The translations under genes and the position numbers were made by a program. Shown one piece after another: positions 25,428 to 33,634 of a DNA stretch of 64,000 nt; within the stretch, counting starts at the first letter, position 1; every line of letters begins with the position of its first letter. Source of the stretch: a virus; IMG/VR virus record IMGVR_UViG_3300008108_000181, positions 17,197 through 81,196 of that record. One strand, given 5' to 3'. Under the pieces are notes generated by a model. That model did not search any database. It had not been told where the DNA came from and saw nothing but the letters and a program-made list of their open reading frames with translations.

Positions 25428-25459
25428 CAAATATACTAAAAAAATTTTAATTATCCAAA
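25428..25459 (-). promoter_or_regulatory. Host-type promoter giving a leaderless thioesterase mRNA
   Basis: Coding-strand TTTG (25456-25459), 20-base spacer, TATATTTG (25428-25435), exact to consensus. Only TAAA separates the -7 box from the ATG at 25423, so the start of transcription should coincide with the start codon. It lies inside the end of the preceding 68-aa gene. Confidence 0.7.
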
Positions 25460-25657
25460 TGTTGATGTTCTAACATCTGCCATAAAATTTCTTAATTTTT
25501 GTAATTTGTAAATTAATTGTTCTTGCTCAAGTGAACCTTTTCTAATTTCAAAAATCAAATCATCTATTGAGACAACCCCAATACTTAATCCATCTTCTTT
25601 TGAATGTAAAAAATTTTCTGATACTTTGTGTTTTCTTGCTACGTCTTGTAAATTCAT
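25451..25657 (-). CDS. Hypothetical protein, 68 aa
   Basis: A small helical protein, MNLQDVARKHKVSENFLHSK at the start. The first 20 residues could form a helix-turn-helix-like element, but the rest (LIFEIRKGSLEQEQLIYKLQKLRNFM) is a plain amphipathic helix. It follows the helicase stop by five bases. Its 3' end carries the thioesterase promoter. No family recognised. Confidence 0.55.
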   Translation of the reverse strand: MNLQDVARKHKVSENFLHSKEDGLSIGVVSIDDLIFEIRKGSLEQEQLIYKLQKLRNFMADVRTSTFG

Positions 25658-25662
25658 AATTT

Positions 25663-27048
25663 CTATTTTTTAATTGTTTCTAATCTAATAATTTCTTCTT
25701 TAATTTTTTGGTTATATGGATTCCAAGTAATATTATCCAACAACCATTTTCTATAATAAGGAGGTATAGATGCAACTGGTTTGTTTTTATATTTACCAAA
25801 TGTCATATATACTTTTTGGATTTCTCCTTCTTCATTTCGTTGTTCGGCAAGATTTATCCCACCTTCCAAGTGTAATCCTATTTCGTGAATTGGTACACCA
25901 GTAATCTTCTTCTTATTCTCCCCATATAACTCCCATGTACCATCTTCATCCTCTTTATAATACAAATCCTCTACCTTACCAAATCGTTCAACAGAACCCA
26001 CGAAATCAACTACTAAGCAATCCTTCTTCTTTTCATGGATACGAGTTCCTCTACCAACAAACTGATACCACCATGAAATGGATGCGGTAGGTCTTGCGGT
26101 AATCAAACAATCCAATTCAGGATAATCAAATCCAACAGTTAGAACATTGACTTGAACTATAACTCTAATCTTTTGATTTCTAAATTCTTCAATGATTCGA
26201 TTTCTATCTTGAGTAGGAGTTTCACCAGTAACAACTGCTGCCATTGGAATTCTTCCTGCAAGTTTGGTTGCTTGTTCAATTGTTGGTACAGCGACAAGAA
26301 TAGATTTTCTATCTTCGATTTCTCGTACCTTCTTTACTATTTTATCTTCTATGTTTTGATTTTCATATGCTCGAGCAATAGAATCATTTGTAAATTCTGC
26401 ACCTGATGAATTGAATACCAATGCACCAGTATCAAAATCATAAGATTGATACACAAGTGGTGTCCAAAATCCTAACTTAACGGTATCTTGAATTTGAGCA
26501 ACATGAATGATGTGTTTAAAGAACGCACCTTTACTTGAACGATTGGTCAACATCACTAACTTAGAGTAAGGACCAGTATCACCCATATTCGATTGTAATT
26601 TGAGTGGAGTTGCAGTTAACCCAAGAATATGAGTTGCTTTCATCCCATCCACAAATCTTCTTAACTGACCTGATTTTTCTCTTGGGTATCTATCACACTC
26701 ATCTATAATAATCTTACTAACACCCATTTCTCTGAACTTGTGAGCAATGTTAATAATAGAACCGATGGTTGCGTAAGTAATATCACCTAACTCTTTCTGT
26801 CCCATAGAAGCAGAATAGATTGATGCAGACCCACCAAAGAAAATAAACTTATTATAATTTTGTTCTAATAATTCTTTTGATGGTTGGAGAACCAAAACCT
26901 TTTCACCAATACCTTTTGCGATATGGGCAATAACAATTGATTTACCGAATGCAGTAGGTGCAACGATAATGGATGGTGCCATTTTTGGTAGTTTAAAAAA
27001 TTCAACACCGATTGTTACTGGTTCAATTTGGTTCGCTCGTAACTTCAC
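25663..27048 (-). CDS. SF2 DNA helicase (UvsW/RadD-like) with C-terminal FGKYKNKP domain
   Basis: A 461-aa superfamily 2 helicase. Walker A APTAFGKS (30-37), motif II DECD (116-119), motif III LTATP (143-147), and in the second RecA domain VGFDYPELDCLI plus QFVGRGTRIHEKKKD (motif VI) are present. After residue ~405 comes MTFGKYKNKPVASIPPYYRKWLLDN, a DUF3820-like module seen on phage and bacterial exonuclease or helicase proteins. By analogy to T4 UvsW it may unwind branched DNA or R-loops during recombination-dependent replication. The start overlaps the stop of a 71-aa gene by four bases. Confidence 0.88.
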   Translation of the reverse strand: MKLRANQIEPVTIGVEFFKLPKMAPSIIVAPTAFGKSIVIAHIAKGIGEKVLVLQPSKELLEQNYNKFIFFGGSASIYSASMGQKELGDITYATIGSIINIAHKFREMGVSKIIIDECDRYPREKSGQLRRFVDGMKATHILGLTATPLKLQSNMGDTGPYSKLVMLTNRSSKGAFFKHIIHVAQIQDTVKLGFWTPLVYQSYDFDTGALVFNSSGAEFTNDSIARAYENQNIEDKIVKKVREIEDRKSILVAVPTIEQATKLAGRIPMAAVVTGETPTQDRNRIIEEFRNQKIRVIVQVNVLTVGFDYPELDCLITARPTASISWWYQFVGRGTRIHEKKKDCLVVDFVGSVERFGKVEDLYYKEDEDGTWELYGENKKKITGVPIHEIGLHLEGGINLAEQRNEEGEIQKVYMTFGKYKNKPVASIPPYYRKWLLDNITWNPYNQKIKEEIIRLETIKK

Positions 27049-27260
27049 ACTTTATATTTACTTTTAAATCTTGCCAAAAACGATTCCCCAATTCCAATTT
27101 CTAATATTTGGTGTTCGTTTGGAATTATTGGTTTTCGTTTTGTATTATCAATAATATCATCAATTCTTATATTAGTAAATATATCAATATATATTTTTGG
27201 GTTTTTTTCTGGTCCTTTGTGAACTACAACTACTTTTAATAATTCATTTAAATTACCCAT
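27045..27260 (-). CDS. Hypothetical protein, 71 aa
   Basis: A small protein starting MGNLNELLKVVVVHKGPEKN, coupled to the helicase by a four-base overlap. It is basic and beta-rich and ends with IGESFLARFKSKYKV. No recognised family. Coupling suggests it acts with the helicase, but nothing else supports this. Confidence 0.55.
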   Translation of the reverse strand: MGNLNELLKVVVVHKGPEKNPKIYIDIFTNIRIDDIIDNTKRKPIIPNEHQILEIGIGESFLARFKSKYKV

Positions 27261-27261
27261 T

Positions 27262-27405
27262 TTAGAGAGATAAACTTAAATTATGTAAAATTAATGCCAA
27301 TAACATAATAACAACCGCTGCAAAAGCGTATGTTACTACTTTTTCATTTGTAGATTGTCTATCTTTACTTCTACCTTGTCTATATTTTCTATCATTTTTT
27401 TTCAT
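27262..27405 (-). CDS. Small membrane protein, 47 aa
   Basis: A 47-codon frame: a basic N-terminus MKKNDRKYRQGRSKDRQ followed by one membrane segment (VVTYAFAAVVIMLLALIL, residues ~24-41). It fills the gap between the UvdE gene and the 71-aa gene, with the stop one base from the next start. Positive-inside charge pattern predicts a cytoplasmic N-terminus. Function unknown; phage small membrane proteins of this shape can modify host envelope functions. Confidence 0.5.
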   Translation of the reverse strand: MKKNDRKYRQGRSKDRQSTNEKVVTYAFAAVVIMLLALILHNLSLSL

Positions 27406-27411
27406 ATCACA

Positions 27412-28311
27412 TTAATTTAAAAATGGTAAAATTGCTAATTCTTTTGCTTTTGATTCAACCATAATGTCCAAATCCAACTCGTATGTATTGGGGAGGGCAT
27501 TAATATAATCCGAATGTGCTTGTGGTTTGATTTTGATGTTGTTTTCATGTAATGATTTTGATTCGGAATAATGAACTTCGGGTGTAATACCTTTTGGCCA
27601 AGTTGATACTGCAAGTTTGAGTGCCTGTTCTTCACTCAATCCACCAGTACAAAACTTGTGGTGATGGTAATCAAACACAATTGGAATACCTGTCTTCTCA
27701 TGGATATACATCAAATCTTTTACCGAATACATAGATTCCTTGTCATCGTTCTCAACTGTCAATCGTGTCTGAACTGATGGTGATAATCGTTGGAAGTTTA
27801 AGATAAATCTATCCATTGCAGATTTCTTATCACCATACACACCATTACAATGAATGTTGATATTGTTATATGGAGATTTTTCTAATCCCATCAAATCAAA
27901 TATCTTACCATGAAGTTCCAAATCAATAATTGTATTTTGAACTACCGATTCTTTAGGAGATGTCAGAACATTAAATGGGCCAGGATGTGAATTGATTCTC
28001 ATACCAACTGATTGTGCGTAATGACCTGCACCCGATAATAAAGTTCGGATACGAAGGAATTGTGGTAAATCCTCAAACTTGTATTCACTTGCCCAAGGAA
28101 AGAACTCGGATGATAATCGGAATAGTTTGATATTATTCTCATGATTCCATCTGAGAATGTGAATCAAATCACGAGAATTTTCTAACCCCAATTCACCGGC
28201 GTAATCTAAACCTCGTTCTAAAAAGGTTTTTCTAACCATAGAACGATTAGTAGTAATCTTGGGTTTGCGACTACCAAGTGTCATGTTAATACAAGCATAT
28301 CCTAAATTCAT
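27412..28311 (-). CDS. uvsE: UV-damage endonuclease UvdE/UvsE
   Basis: About 299 aa. MNLGYACINMTL is the typical start of UVDE enzymes, followed by LRWNHENNIKLFRLSSEFFPW, the metal-binding GMRINSHPGPFNVL, VENDDKESMY and VFDYHHHKFC with the clustered metal-ligand His. It nicks DNA 5' of UV photoproducts with three divalent metals in a TIM barrel. The frame is open from 28347, but the ATG at 28311 gives the family N-terminus and lies a normal distance below the promoter at 28337-28368. The HHHK cluster is intact, so the enzyme should be active. Confidence 0.92.
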   Translation of the reverse strand: MNLGYACINMTLGSRKPKITTNRSMVRKTFLERGLDYAGELGLENSRDLIHILRWNHENNIKLFRLSSEFFPWASEYKFEDLPQFLRIRTLLSGAGHYAQSVGMRINSHPGPFNVLTSPKESVVQNTIIDLELHGKIFDLMGLEKSPYNNINIHCNGVYGDKKSAMDRFILNFQRLSPSVQTRLTVENDDKESMYSVKDLMYIHEKTGIPIVFDYHHHKFCTGGLSEEQALKLAVSTWPKGITPEVHYSESKSLHENNIKIKPQAHSDYINALPNTYELDLDIMVESKAKELAILPFLN

Positions 28312-28336
28312 AAGTGTAGTTTTAAATGTTATTCTA

Positions 28337-28368
28337 CAAATATACAAAAAATAAATGAATTATCCTAC
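28337..28368 (-). promoter_or_regulatory. Host-type promoter upstream of uvsE
   Basis: Coding-strand GTAG (28365-28368), 20-base spacer, TATATTTG (28337-28344). The -33 position deviates from TTTG. The leader to the ATG at 28311 is about 20 bases and decides the uvsE start. Confidence 0.55.
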
Positions 28369-28370
28369 TA

Positions 28371-28694
28371 CTATATCGAAAAACTTTCACCGCACCCACA
28401 AGTTCGTGATGCGTTTGGATTTACAAAGTGGAATCCTTTTCCATTCAAACCCGAAGTATAACTCAATTCAGTTCCAACCAAATATAGTAATGATTTTTTA
28501 TCTATCAGAACTTTTACACCATTATCTTCACAAATAGTATCACTATCAGTTTTAGTTCCATCAAATTGTAAATCATACATCAACCCACTACAACCACCCC
28601 CCTTTACTGAAACCCGAATGAATTGTTCGGTTTGGTTTTCAGTATCTATTAATCGTTGTATCTCATTAGATGCATCGTTAGAAACTGTAATCAT
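28371..28694 (-). CDS. A-type iron-sulfur carrier, IscA/ErpA/HesB family
   Basis: A 107-aa protein with the three conserved cysteines: Cys35 in GGGCSGLMY, and Cys99 and Cys101 in the C-terminal TCGCGESF. A-type carriers hold a [2Fe-2S] or [4Fe-4S] cluster and pass it to target enzymes. HesB-like genes occur in several marine T4-like phages. The phage radical-SAM protein at 48.1-49.9 kb needs a [4Fe-4S] cluster and is an obvious possible client. It ends just above the uvsE promoter and starts two bases after the membrane protein stop. Confidence 0.93.
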   Translation of the reverse strand: MITVSNDASNEIQRLIDTENQTEQFIRVSVKGGGCSGLMYDLQFDGTKTDSDTICEDNGVKVLIDKKSLLYLVGTELSYTSGLNGKGFHFVNPNASRTCGCGESFSI

Positions 28695-28696
28695 AA

Positions 28697-30115
28697 TTAA
28701 TAAGTTTTACTTGTAAAATCAGTTGGATAAATTTCTTTTTTATATTGTTCTACTGCATTTTGATTACCCCCTTGGTAATTAATCCAAAACTCAATAGCTT
28801 TTCTATCGTTAATCCATCTATCTCTTTTACTCCAATCAAATCGTGGGTTAGTATAATATGGACCATCTTTATATGGTGTCTTCCAACCACCACCTTCATA
28901 CCATTCCATATATTCTTCGTCAGATATTACTCCATCACCATCTTTATCTGCAGATAATTCATCATCCGAAACAACACCATCACCATTTAAATCTAATCCT
29001 TTTTTGGATTTTTTTTCAAGATAGTTGTCAAATGCTTCTTTTAATACTTCGTTTGGGTCTGAATCTTCTTTTATTGTTTCAAAAAATACTTCTCCATCAA
29101 TTGACGATAGTATGTATGGTTTATCTTCTAATCCATCCATTAAAGTGACATCCCAATCATCATACAAACCATCTTTCTCATCTGCTTCTATGATTTCTTT
29201 AATAAGTTCTCTTTGTTTTTCTTTATCATTGGCTATACCAGCATCATCTATAATAACATCCATTCCTTTTTCTGATAAATCATCACCATATAATTCTCTT
29301 TTCTGAATCACTTTCTTTTTATCTTCTTCACCTTTATCAACTTTCATAGCGTTATTGAAAGCAACTACTAATGCAATTGCAAGTGGGTCAAATACAAATA
29401 TGATGATTAAAATAAACCAGTTAATAATAACATCCATAGGTTTTCCTAATAAACCACTCAAGTATTCCAAAGGTCCTAATTCAGAACCCACTTCAACATT
29501 AGTATCAATTTCTAATATTTGTAATTGGATTGATTGTAGTGAATCTGCTGCAACTTGTCTTTTAGATTGAACTTCTTTTCGGTTTTGTTCTTCAATTACT
29601 ATACGAGATTGTGCTGCTCTTAATTCGGTTGTAGATACTGAACTTTGTGTTTTACCATTTTTATCAGTATACTGAATTTGTTGTGTCTTTGCAGATGATA
29701 GTGTAGAAATGTTTTCAGAAATTCTTTCTAACTCTTTATCATATCGAATAACATCATCTTCCCAAAACTTTTCTTTTTGTTGTAAGAATGTTTTTTCTTT
29801 TGATGTTACTGAATATAGTTTGAATGTATCTTGGAATGCAGCAGTTAGGAATCCATAAATACCAAGAGAGGTAATAAGAACCAATACTAAAGTTGCACCT
29901 AACAAATAGATTCGGAATCCTTTGTTAATCTTCTCCCAATAGTTGTAAAGGTAACCTGCAACAATTAGTTTAGCAAGTTCCAATGAGGATGCCATTAAAA
30001 TTACCGAGAGGGATGCACCGGCAAACAATTTCGCTAAACCAGTTACCGAAAAGAATGCTGCGTTAAATGCTATGAATAGTGCGGATAACCCTAATAATAG
30101 AGTTCTTAATTTCAT
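28697..30115 (-). CDS. Multi-pass membrane protein with cytoplasmic coiled coil and EF-hand loops
   Basis: A 472-aa protein. Membrane segments lie at about residues 5-24, 30-55, 67-92 and 230-257; between the third and fourth is a helical, charged stretch (~105-215). The C-terminal third is acidic and contains two calcium-loop-like sequences, DLNGDGVVSDDE and DKDGDGVISDEE, both with D-x-D/N-x-D-G spacing and a Glu at position 12. The topology resembles DUF4407-type membrane proteins. Calcium binding is a direct prediction from the loops; the role in infection is unknown. The end is soluble and aromatic. Confidence 0.75.
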   Translation of the reverse strand: MKLRTLLLGLSALFIAFNAAFFSVTGLAKLFAGASLSVILMASSLELAKLIVAGYLYNYWEKINKGFRIYLLGATLVLVLITSLGIYGFLTAAFQDTFKLYSVTSKEKTFLQQKEKFWEDDVIRYDKELERISENISTLSSAKTQQIQYTDKNGKTQSSVSTTELRAAQSRIVIEEQNRKEVQSKRQVAADSLQSIQLQILEIDTNVEVGSELGPLEYLSGLLGKPMDVIINWFILIIIFVFDPLAIALVVAFNNAMKVDKGEEDKKKVIQKRELYGDDLSEKGMDVIIDDAGIANDKEKQRELIKEIIEADEKDGLYDDWDVTLMDGLEDKPYILSSIDGEVFFETIKEDSDPNEVLKEAFDNYLEKKSKKGLDLNGDGVVSDDELSADKDGDGVISDEEYMEWYEGGGWKTPYKDGPYYTNPRFDWSKRDRWINDRKAIEFWINYQGGNQNAVEQYKKEIYPTDFTSKTY

Positions 30116-30121
30116 GTTGTA

Positions 30122-30301
30122 TTATCCTAAATGAACGATTTCTTGTAACTTCTCTAACCCATAGAGAATTTCTTTAAGATAAATTTCTGCTTGTTTTTGG
30201 TCTGCTGCTCTGTCACCAGAAACCATTTCTTTAACAATTTTGGTTCTTGATATCAAAGATTCGATAGTATCATCTGCTCTTTGTTTGTAAATATCTTTCA
30301 T
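30122..30301 (-). CDS. Small helical protein, 59 aa
   Basis: A 59-codon frame, MKDIYKQRADDTIESLISRT at the start and LYGLEKLQEIVHLG at the end: fully helical and charged. It starts 22 bases below a TATATTTATA-type box and ends six bases before the large membrane protein start, so the two form one late-type unit. Too short for most gene callers but well supported by context. Confidence 0.6.
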   Translation of the reverse strand: MKDIYKQRADDTIESLISRTKIVKEMVSGDRAADQKQAEIYLKEILYGLEKLQEIVHLG

Positions 30302-30323
30302 AGTTATGTTTTTAGTACTACTT

Positions 30324-30333
30324 TATAAATATT
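30324..30333 (-). promoter_or_regulatory. Late-type promoter box AATATTTATA
   Basis: Coding-strand AATATTTATA, 22 bases upstream of the ATG at 30301 and just below the terminator at 30345-30368. First base differs from the consensus. Confidence 0.5.
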
Positions 30334-30344
30334 GTGAGGTAAAA

Positions 30345-30368
30345 AAAGGGGAGTTTTCACTCCCCTTT
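30345..30368 (-). terminator. Intrinsic terminator after hsp20
   Basis: A perfect 10-bp stem AAAGGGGAGT/ACTCCCCTTT with a GAAA loop on the minus-strand RNA and a U tract. It lies about 20 bases after the Hsp20 stop. It is nearly the same sequence as the terminator at 7811-7834. Confidence 0.87.
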
Positions 30369-30388
30369 CAAAAATCAAGTTAAAAAAA

Positions 30389-30754
30389 TTAATAAGAGAT
30401 TTTAAGAGTTCTACTCTTTCTTTCGTTCTTCTTATCAATTAATAAAACCAATAATCCATTTTCGAATTTAGCTTCTGATTTAGTACCATCGTAATCAGTA
30501 CCGACCGTAAGTTTCAAATCAATATCCTTTACAAACCGAGAAGTACCTTCTTCTTTTTTTGCAATGATATGAACGAATTCTTCGGTTACATCAACTTGGA
30601 TATTTTTTGGTGAATGACCGAGTGTGTTGATGATTACTTGTTGTTTTCCACTTTCCAATACTTCAACTTCAAATTGAGAAGTTTTGTAATTGTAAGTTGG
30701 TTCTTTTGCCAATTCTTTAAATAGTTTGTCAAATGTGTCAAGTGTGTAGAACAT
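30389..30754 (-). CDS. Small heat-shock protein Hsp20
   Basis: A 121-aa alpha-crystallin-type chaperone. The domain runs from about residue 26 to the end: FEVEVLESGKQQVIINTLG, NIQVDVTEEFVHIIAKKEEG, and the hallmark KFENGLLVLLIDKK followed by RTLKISY. Hsp20 proteins hold unfolding proteins in a refoldable state; phage copies are common in T4-like marine phages. It is a single-gene unit with a strong terminator. Two TGACA-N3-TGTCA palindromes lie 70-105 bases upstream and probably control it. Confidence 0.92.
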   Translation of the reverse strand: MFYTLDTFDKLFKELAKEPTYNYKTSQFEVEVLESGKQQVIINTLGHSPKNIQVDVTEEFVHIIAKKEEGTSRFVKDIDLKLTVGTDYDGTKSEAKFENGLLVLLIDKKNERKSRTLKISY

Positions 30755-30824
30755 AGTTTTTTTCCTTTTTTTTAGTTAAACATTTATATCTTATTTTACA
30801 ATTTATATACCATAGGAGTTTTTA

Positions 30825-30859
30825 TGACACAATGTCAGTTTGTATGTGACAACTTGTCA
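30825..30859. promoter_or_regulatory. Two palindromic operators TGACA-N3-TGTCA
   Basis: TGACACAATGTCA (30825-30837) and TGACAACTTGTCA (30847-30859) are identical 5-base arms around three bases, repeated with 22-base spacing, about two helical turns. They lie in the gap upstream of hsp20 and directly after the HD hydrolase stop. Such phasing is expected for a dimeric regulator binding twice to one face of the DNA. The protein that binds is not identified. Confidence 0.65.
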
Positions 30860-31519
30860 TTAGAATACTTTAGAATCTTCCCACTGTTTGTTTTCTTGTC
30901 TACAACTCATGTGGTCTGCCCAATGTAGAACATAAGGTAAATCTGTCTTCAATCTCATTTCTGGTCTGAACGAAATAAAGTATCCTTTTGTTGCTTCGTT
31001 ATACAATCCATCGGCCAACATAATACCAATCATTTCTTTTTCGTTGTACTGAATACCATATTGATTTAACAACCATAAGGCACGATGGGTGACATCCATA
31101 TAATGATTCTCACCATTAATCTTAAACATCATACCTTGATTCTTACGATGCCAATCAGAAGTTTCTTCAATATAGTGTGGTTGACCGGGAACCCCTAACT
31201 TACCTAAATCGTGATGGAATGCAGCAAAGAATAATTCTTCATCAGTAAAATCAACCTTAACTCCACCTTCCTCATACACCTTTTTAAGTTTGTATGAGTT
31301 TCTGGCAACATTCATAACATGGTCGATATATCCACCTACATACGCAGAGTGATAATGTTCTTTACCACTTGCAGGTGCAATTGCTAGTTCGGTCCCTAAT
31401 TCTGATTCCGAATACATATGAAGTAACTTTTCTAATCGTTCTCCACTAAATACTTTTTTCAGAGCCTCTATGAATCTATCATAGTTCCCTTGTAGTTGTT
31501 CTGCTGTATAATTTTTCAT
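30860..31519 (-). CDS. HD-domain phosphohydrolase
   Basis: A 219-aa protein with the HD metal site: VGGYIDHVMNV (His66), AAFHHDLGKLG (His103-Asp104) and YVLHWADHMSC near the end (second Asp). HD proteins remove phosphates from nucleotides or cyclic nucleotides; close phage relatives are annotated only as HD-family hydrolases. Substrate unknown. Its stop lies right at the hsp20 operators, so those do not control this gene. Starts MKNYTAEQLQGNYDRF. Confidence 0.85.
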   Translation of the reverse strand: MKNYTAEQLQGNYDRFIEALKKVFSGERLEKLLHMYSESELGTELAIAPASGKEHYHSAYVGGYIDHVMNVARNSYKLKKVYEEGGVKVDFTDEELFFAAFHHDLGKLGVPGQPHYIEETSDWHRKNQGMMFKINGENHYMDVTHRALWLLNQYGIQYNEKEMIGIMLADGLYNEATKGYFISFRPEMRLKTDLPYVLHWADHMSCRQENKQWEDSKVF

Positions 31520-31555
31520 TTTGCTAAGTTACAAAATTATTTTCATTTATCAAAA

Positions 31556-31900
31556 TTAATCCTCATAAATCTCCCTACCTGTCAGGGCTCGATATAGTAT
31601 TTCAATTTCTTCTTCTGATTTACAAAAACCAAGACCATTCAAATCTTCTAACTCTACATAATAGTGACCTTTTGGTAATCCAAGTTCTTTATTCTCATCA
31701 TTACAACTTGATATCATAACCAAACAATCTTCATCGGGATTATCTTTGGGTAAGGGTAGAACATAATAATAATAGACATAAGTACCACCTTCTTCATCCT
31801 CATCTTCTTCAATCTCCTCTATTTTCAACCAACCTTGTCTTTCAAAGGTTTCTTCAGTTATAGGAGTTTCTGGAAATTCAATAATATCTTCGTTTATCAT
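31556..31900 (-). CDS. Acidic hypothetical protein, 114 aa
   Basis: A very acidic protein (Glu/Asp-rich, e.g. LKIEEIEEDEDEEGGTYV), with YVYYYYVLPLPKD in the middle. DNA-mimic proteins share such acidity, but nothing further supports that. It lies in an operon between the deoxynucleotidase (12 bases upstream) and the HD hydrolase. No family recognised. Confidence 0.6.
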   Translation of the reverse strand: MINEDIIEFPETPITEETFERQGWLKIEEIEEDEDEEGGTYVYYYYVLPLPKDNPDEDCLVMISSCNDENKELGLPKGHYYVELEDLNGLGFCKSEEEIEILYRALTGREIYED

Positions 31901-31912
31901 TTGGATAATTTA

Positions 31913-32398
31913 TTATAGTAATCGTTCCAAAATACTATCCCAAGTTGGAAATTCATTTACAGTGTTGGTTTCCCAATTAGTACCGAACTGAAGAAGAGTA
32001 CCTCGAAACTCCCCAGCACCATTCTTGGTTCTATCATCGATTAGGTAATCACCCATCAACAAATCCTTTCGGTGAGTAATAAACATTTTCTTGTGGAATA
32101 GGTTACCAAAGTAATCCTCAATCCAAAATCTCTTATCCATTCCTGCCATTGGGTTTCCCCAAGGTGCGGTAGTTGCGATAAACAATTCGTACTTACCACA
32201 CTCTGCCAGTTTCTTCACCGCCTCGATAGCACCTTCCATAGGTGGAGCGTTTCGGAATAACCCTTGAATGTGGTCGGGATGTGTTTTGTATCGTTCTCTT
32301 AGATGTGGATGAAGGGTGAAGAAGTTTTCTATTGCCTTTCCAAAATCAACAAGGACACCGTCCATGTCAATGTAGATGATTTGTTTTCTCTCGTTCAT
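31913..32398 (-). CDS. 5'(3')-deoxyribonucleotidase, HAD superfamily (NT5C-like)
   Basis: A 161-aa HAD phosphatase. IIYIDMDGVLVDFGKAIENFF (from residue 8) carries the nucleophile and general-acid Asp pair, FIATTAPWGNPM the second motif, and LLMGDYLIDDRTKNG the metal-binding Asp pair. Family members dephosphorylate dNMPs such as dUMP and dTMP and help recycle host nucleotides. It is the first gene after a perfect host-type promoter and begins an early unit with the acidic protein and HD hydrolase. Confidence 0.9.
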   Translation of the reverse strand: MNERKQIIYIDMDGVLVDFGKAIENFFTLHPHLRERYKTHPDHIQGLFRNAPPMEGAIEAVKKLAECGKYELFIATTAPWGNPMAGMDKRFWIEDYFGNLFHKKMFITHRKDLLMGDYLIDDRTKNGAGEFRGTLLQFGTNWETNTVNEFPTWDSILERLL

Positions 32399-32430
32399 AT
32401 TGTTTTTTATTATCTCTTAATCTTACATAA

Positions 32431-32462
32431 CAAATATACAAAAAAAGTTTCGTATTTCCAAA
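32431..32462 (-). promoter_or_regulatory. Host-type promoter upstream of deoxyribonucleotidase
   Basis: Coding-strand TTTG (32459-32462), 20-base spacer, TATATTTG (32431-32438), exact. Leader to the ATG at 32398 is about 27 bases. Confidence 0.72.
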
Positions 32463-32482
32463 TCCTAGTCAATGTTTTTTAA

Positions 32483-33634
32483 TTAAATCAATGCTTTTTT
32501 GTTAAAATCACATTGAAGTAATTTAAATAAATCTCTAATCTCATTGTTTTTAAAAAAGTTTAAATAATTGTGAACTATTACATCTTGCATTTCATTCTTT
32601 AATTCTTTCAATTCATCCAAATTTAATTCGGATATAGTTTCCATCACCTTTACTATTTTATTAAATCGTTTTTTTAAATCAGTTTCAGTATCATAACTCT
32701 CATCCCACCAATTACTAAATGTTTTATAACCCAATTCATGTAATTTATTTAAAGTAAAAGGATTTCCAAATACAATAAAAGGTTGGCATAGGTAAATGGG
32801 TTTGTATGTTTTTTCGGATATAAAAAGTGAATCATTATCATATAGAGTTTCAGTAACGATATTTAAAAAAGATTTTAAATGAGCATCTACATTTAATCTT
32901 GCACCTCCACCTATTTTTTGATTATCCCAACGAGGGACATCATAATAATAGTTTTTATCAACACCTCGTAATGTTGTAATAGATTTATTTTTAAACTTTG
33001 AATTAGTAGTTAATTCATTAAACATTAATAATCTATTTTCTCTAGCTATACCGTTGAAACATAAAAAATGAAATTCAAAATTGGTATTCAAAAATTTAGT
33101 ATATTCAGTTTGATGTGAATTTACTTTTATTGAATCCAATTTAGATATTGATAGAAAGTTTATATGGTTACCAAAATAGTTGTAATTGATTATAGTAAAA
33201 TTATTATTTGAAAATTGAATTAGGTTTGAGGTAATTACAATAACATCATCCTTTGAAAAATTATATTTTTGACATAAGTCATTTATCCAATTCACACACG
33301 AAGTATTGAAATATCCTTCAAGTAAATAAGCAAAAACAATTTTACATTTTTTGAGTTTAATTGATGCTATTAAATTTTCATCTAAATCAATAGTTTTATG
33401 ATTGTCAAATAACTTATTATCAAATAGTATTATGGGATATATAAAATTTAAATTATTTTTAATAAAAAAATGAATACTACTTTCTTTAAAATTACCTAAA
33501 GTATTATCTAATAAATTTGAAATACTTGTTTTGCCACTGATAATCCAATCAGGTTCGATATCATAGTTGTGTAAGTTTAAATAAGATGTATTATCATAAC
33601 CAACATTTATTAATAAGTTTTTTAAATCACTCAT
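32483..33634 (-). CDS. Glycosyltransferase-like protein with SEKTYKP motif
   Basis: A 383-aa, very AT-rich gene. The C-terminal half contains FHFLCFNGIARENRLLMFNEL and LFISEKTYKPIYLCQPFIVFGN followed by LHELGYKTFSNWWDESYD, a pattern seen in glycosyltransferase-10-like and related proteins of large marine phages, where the E-K-x-x-K-P segment binds a nucleotide sugar. Two further proteins in this window (37493-38773 and 46146-47375) share the pattern. It is the last gene of the modification island and overlaps the SGNH gene by four bases. Sugar and acceptor unknown; the enzymatic call is moderate. Confidence 0.6.
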   Translation of the reverse strand: MSDLKNLLINVGYDNTSYLNLHNYDIEPDWIISGKTSISNLLDNTLGNFKESSIHFFIKNNLNFIYPIILFDNKLFDNHKTIDLDENLIASIKLKKCKIVFAYLLEGYFNTSCVNWINDLCQKYNFSKDDVIVITSNLIQFSNNNFTIINYNYFGNHINFLSISKLDSIKVNSHQTEYTKFLNTNFEFHFLCFNGIARENRLLMFNELTTNSKFKNKSITTLRGVDKNYYYDVPRWDNQKIGGGARLNVDAHLKSFLNIVTETLYDNDSLFISEKTYKPIYLCQPFIVFGNPFTLNKLHELGYKTFSNWWDESYDTETDLKKRFNKIVKVMETISELNLDELKELKNEMQDVIVHNYLNFFKNNEIRDLFKLLQCDFNKKALI

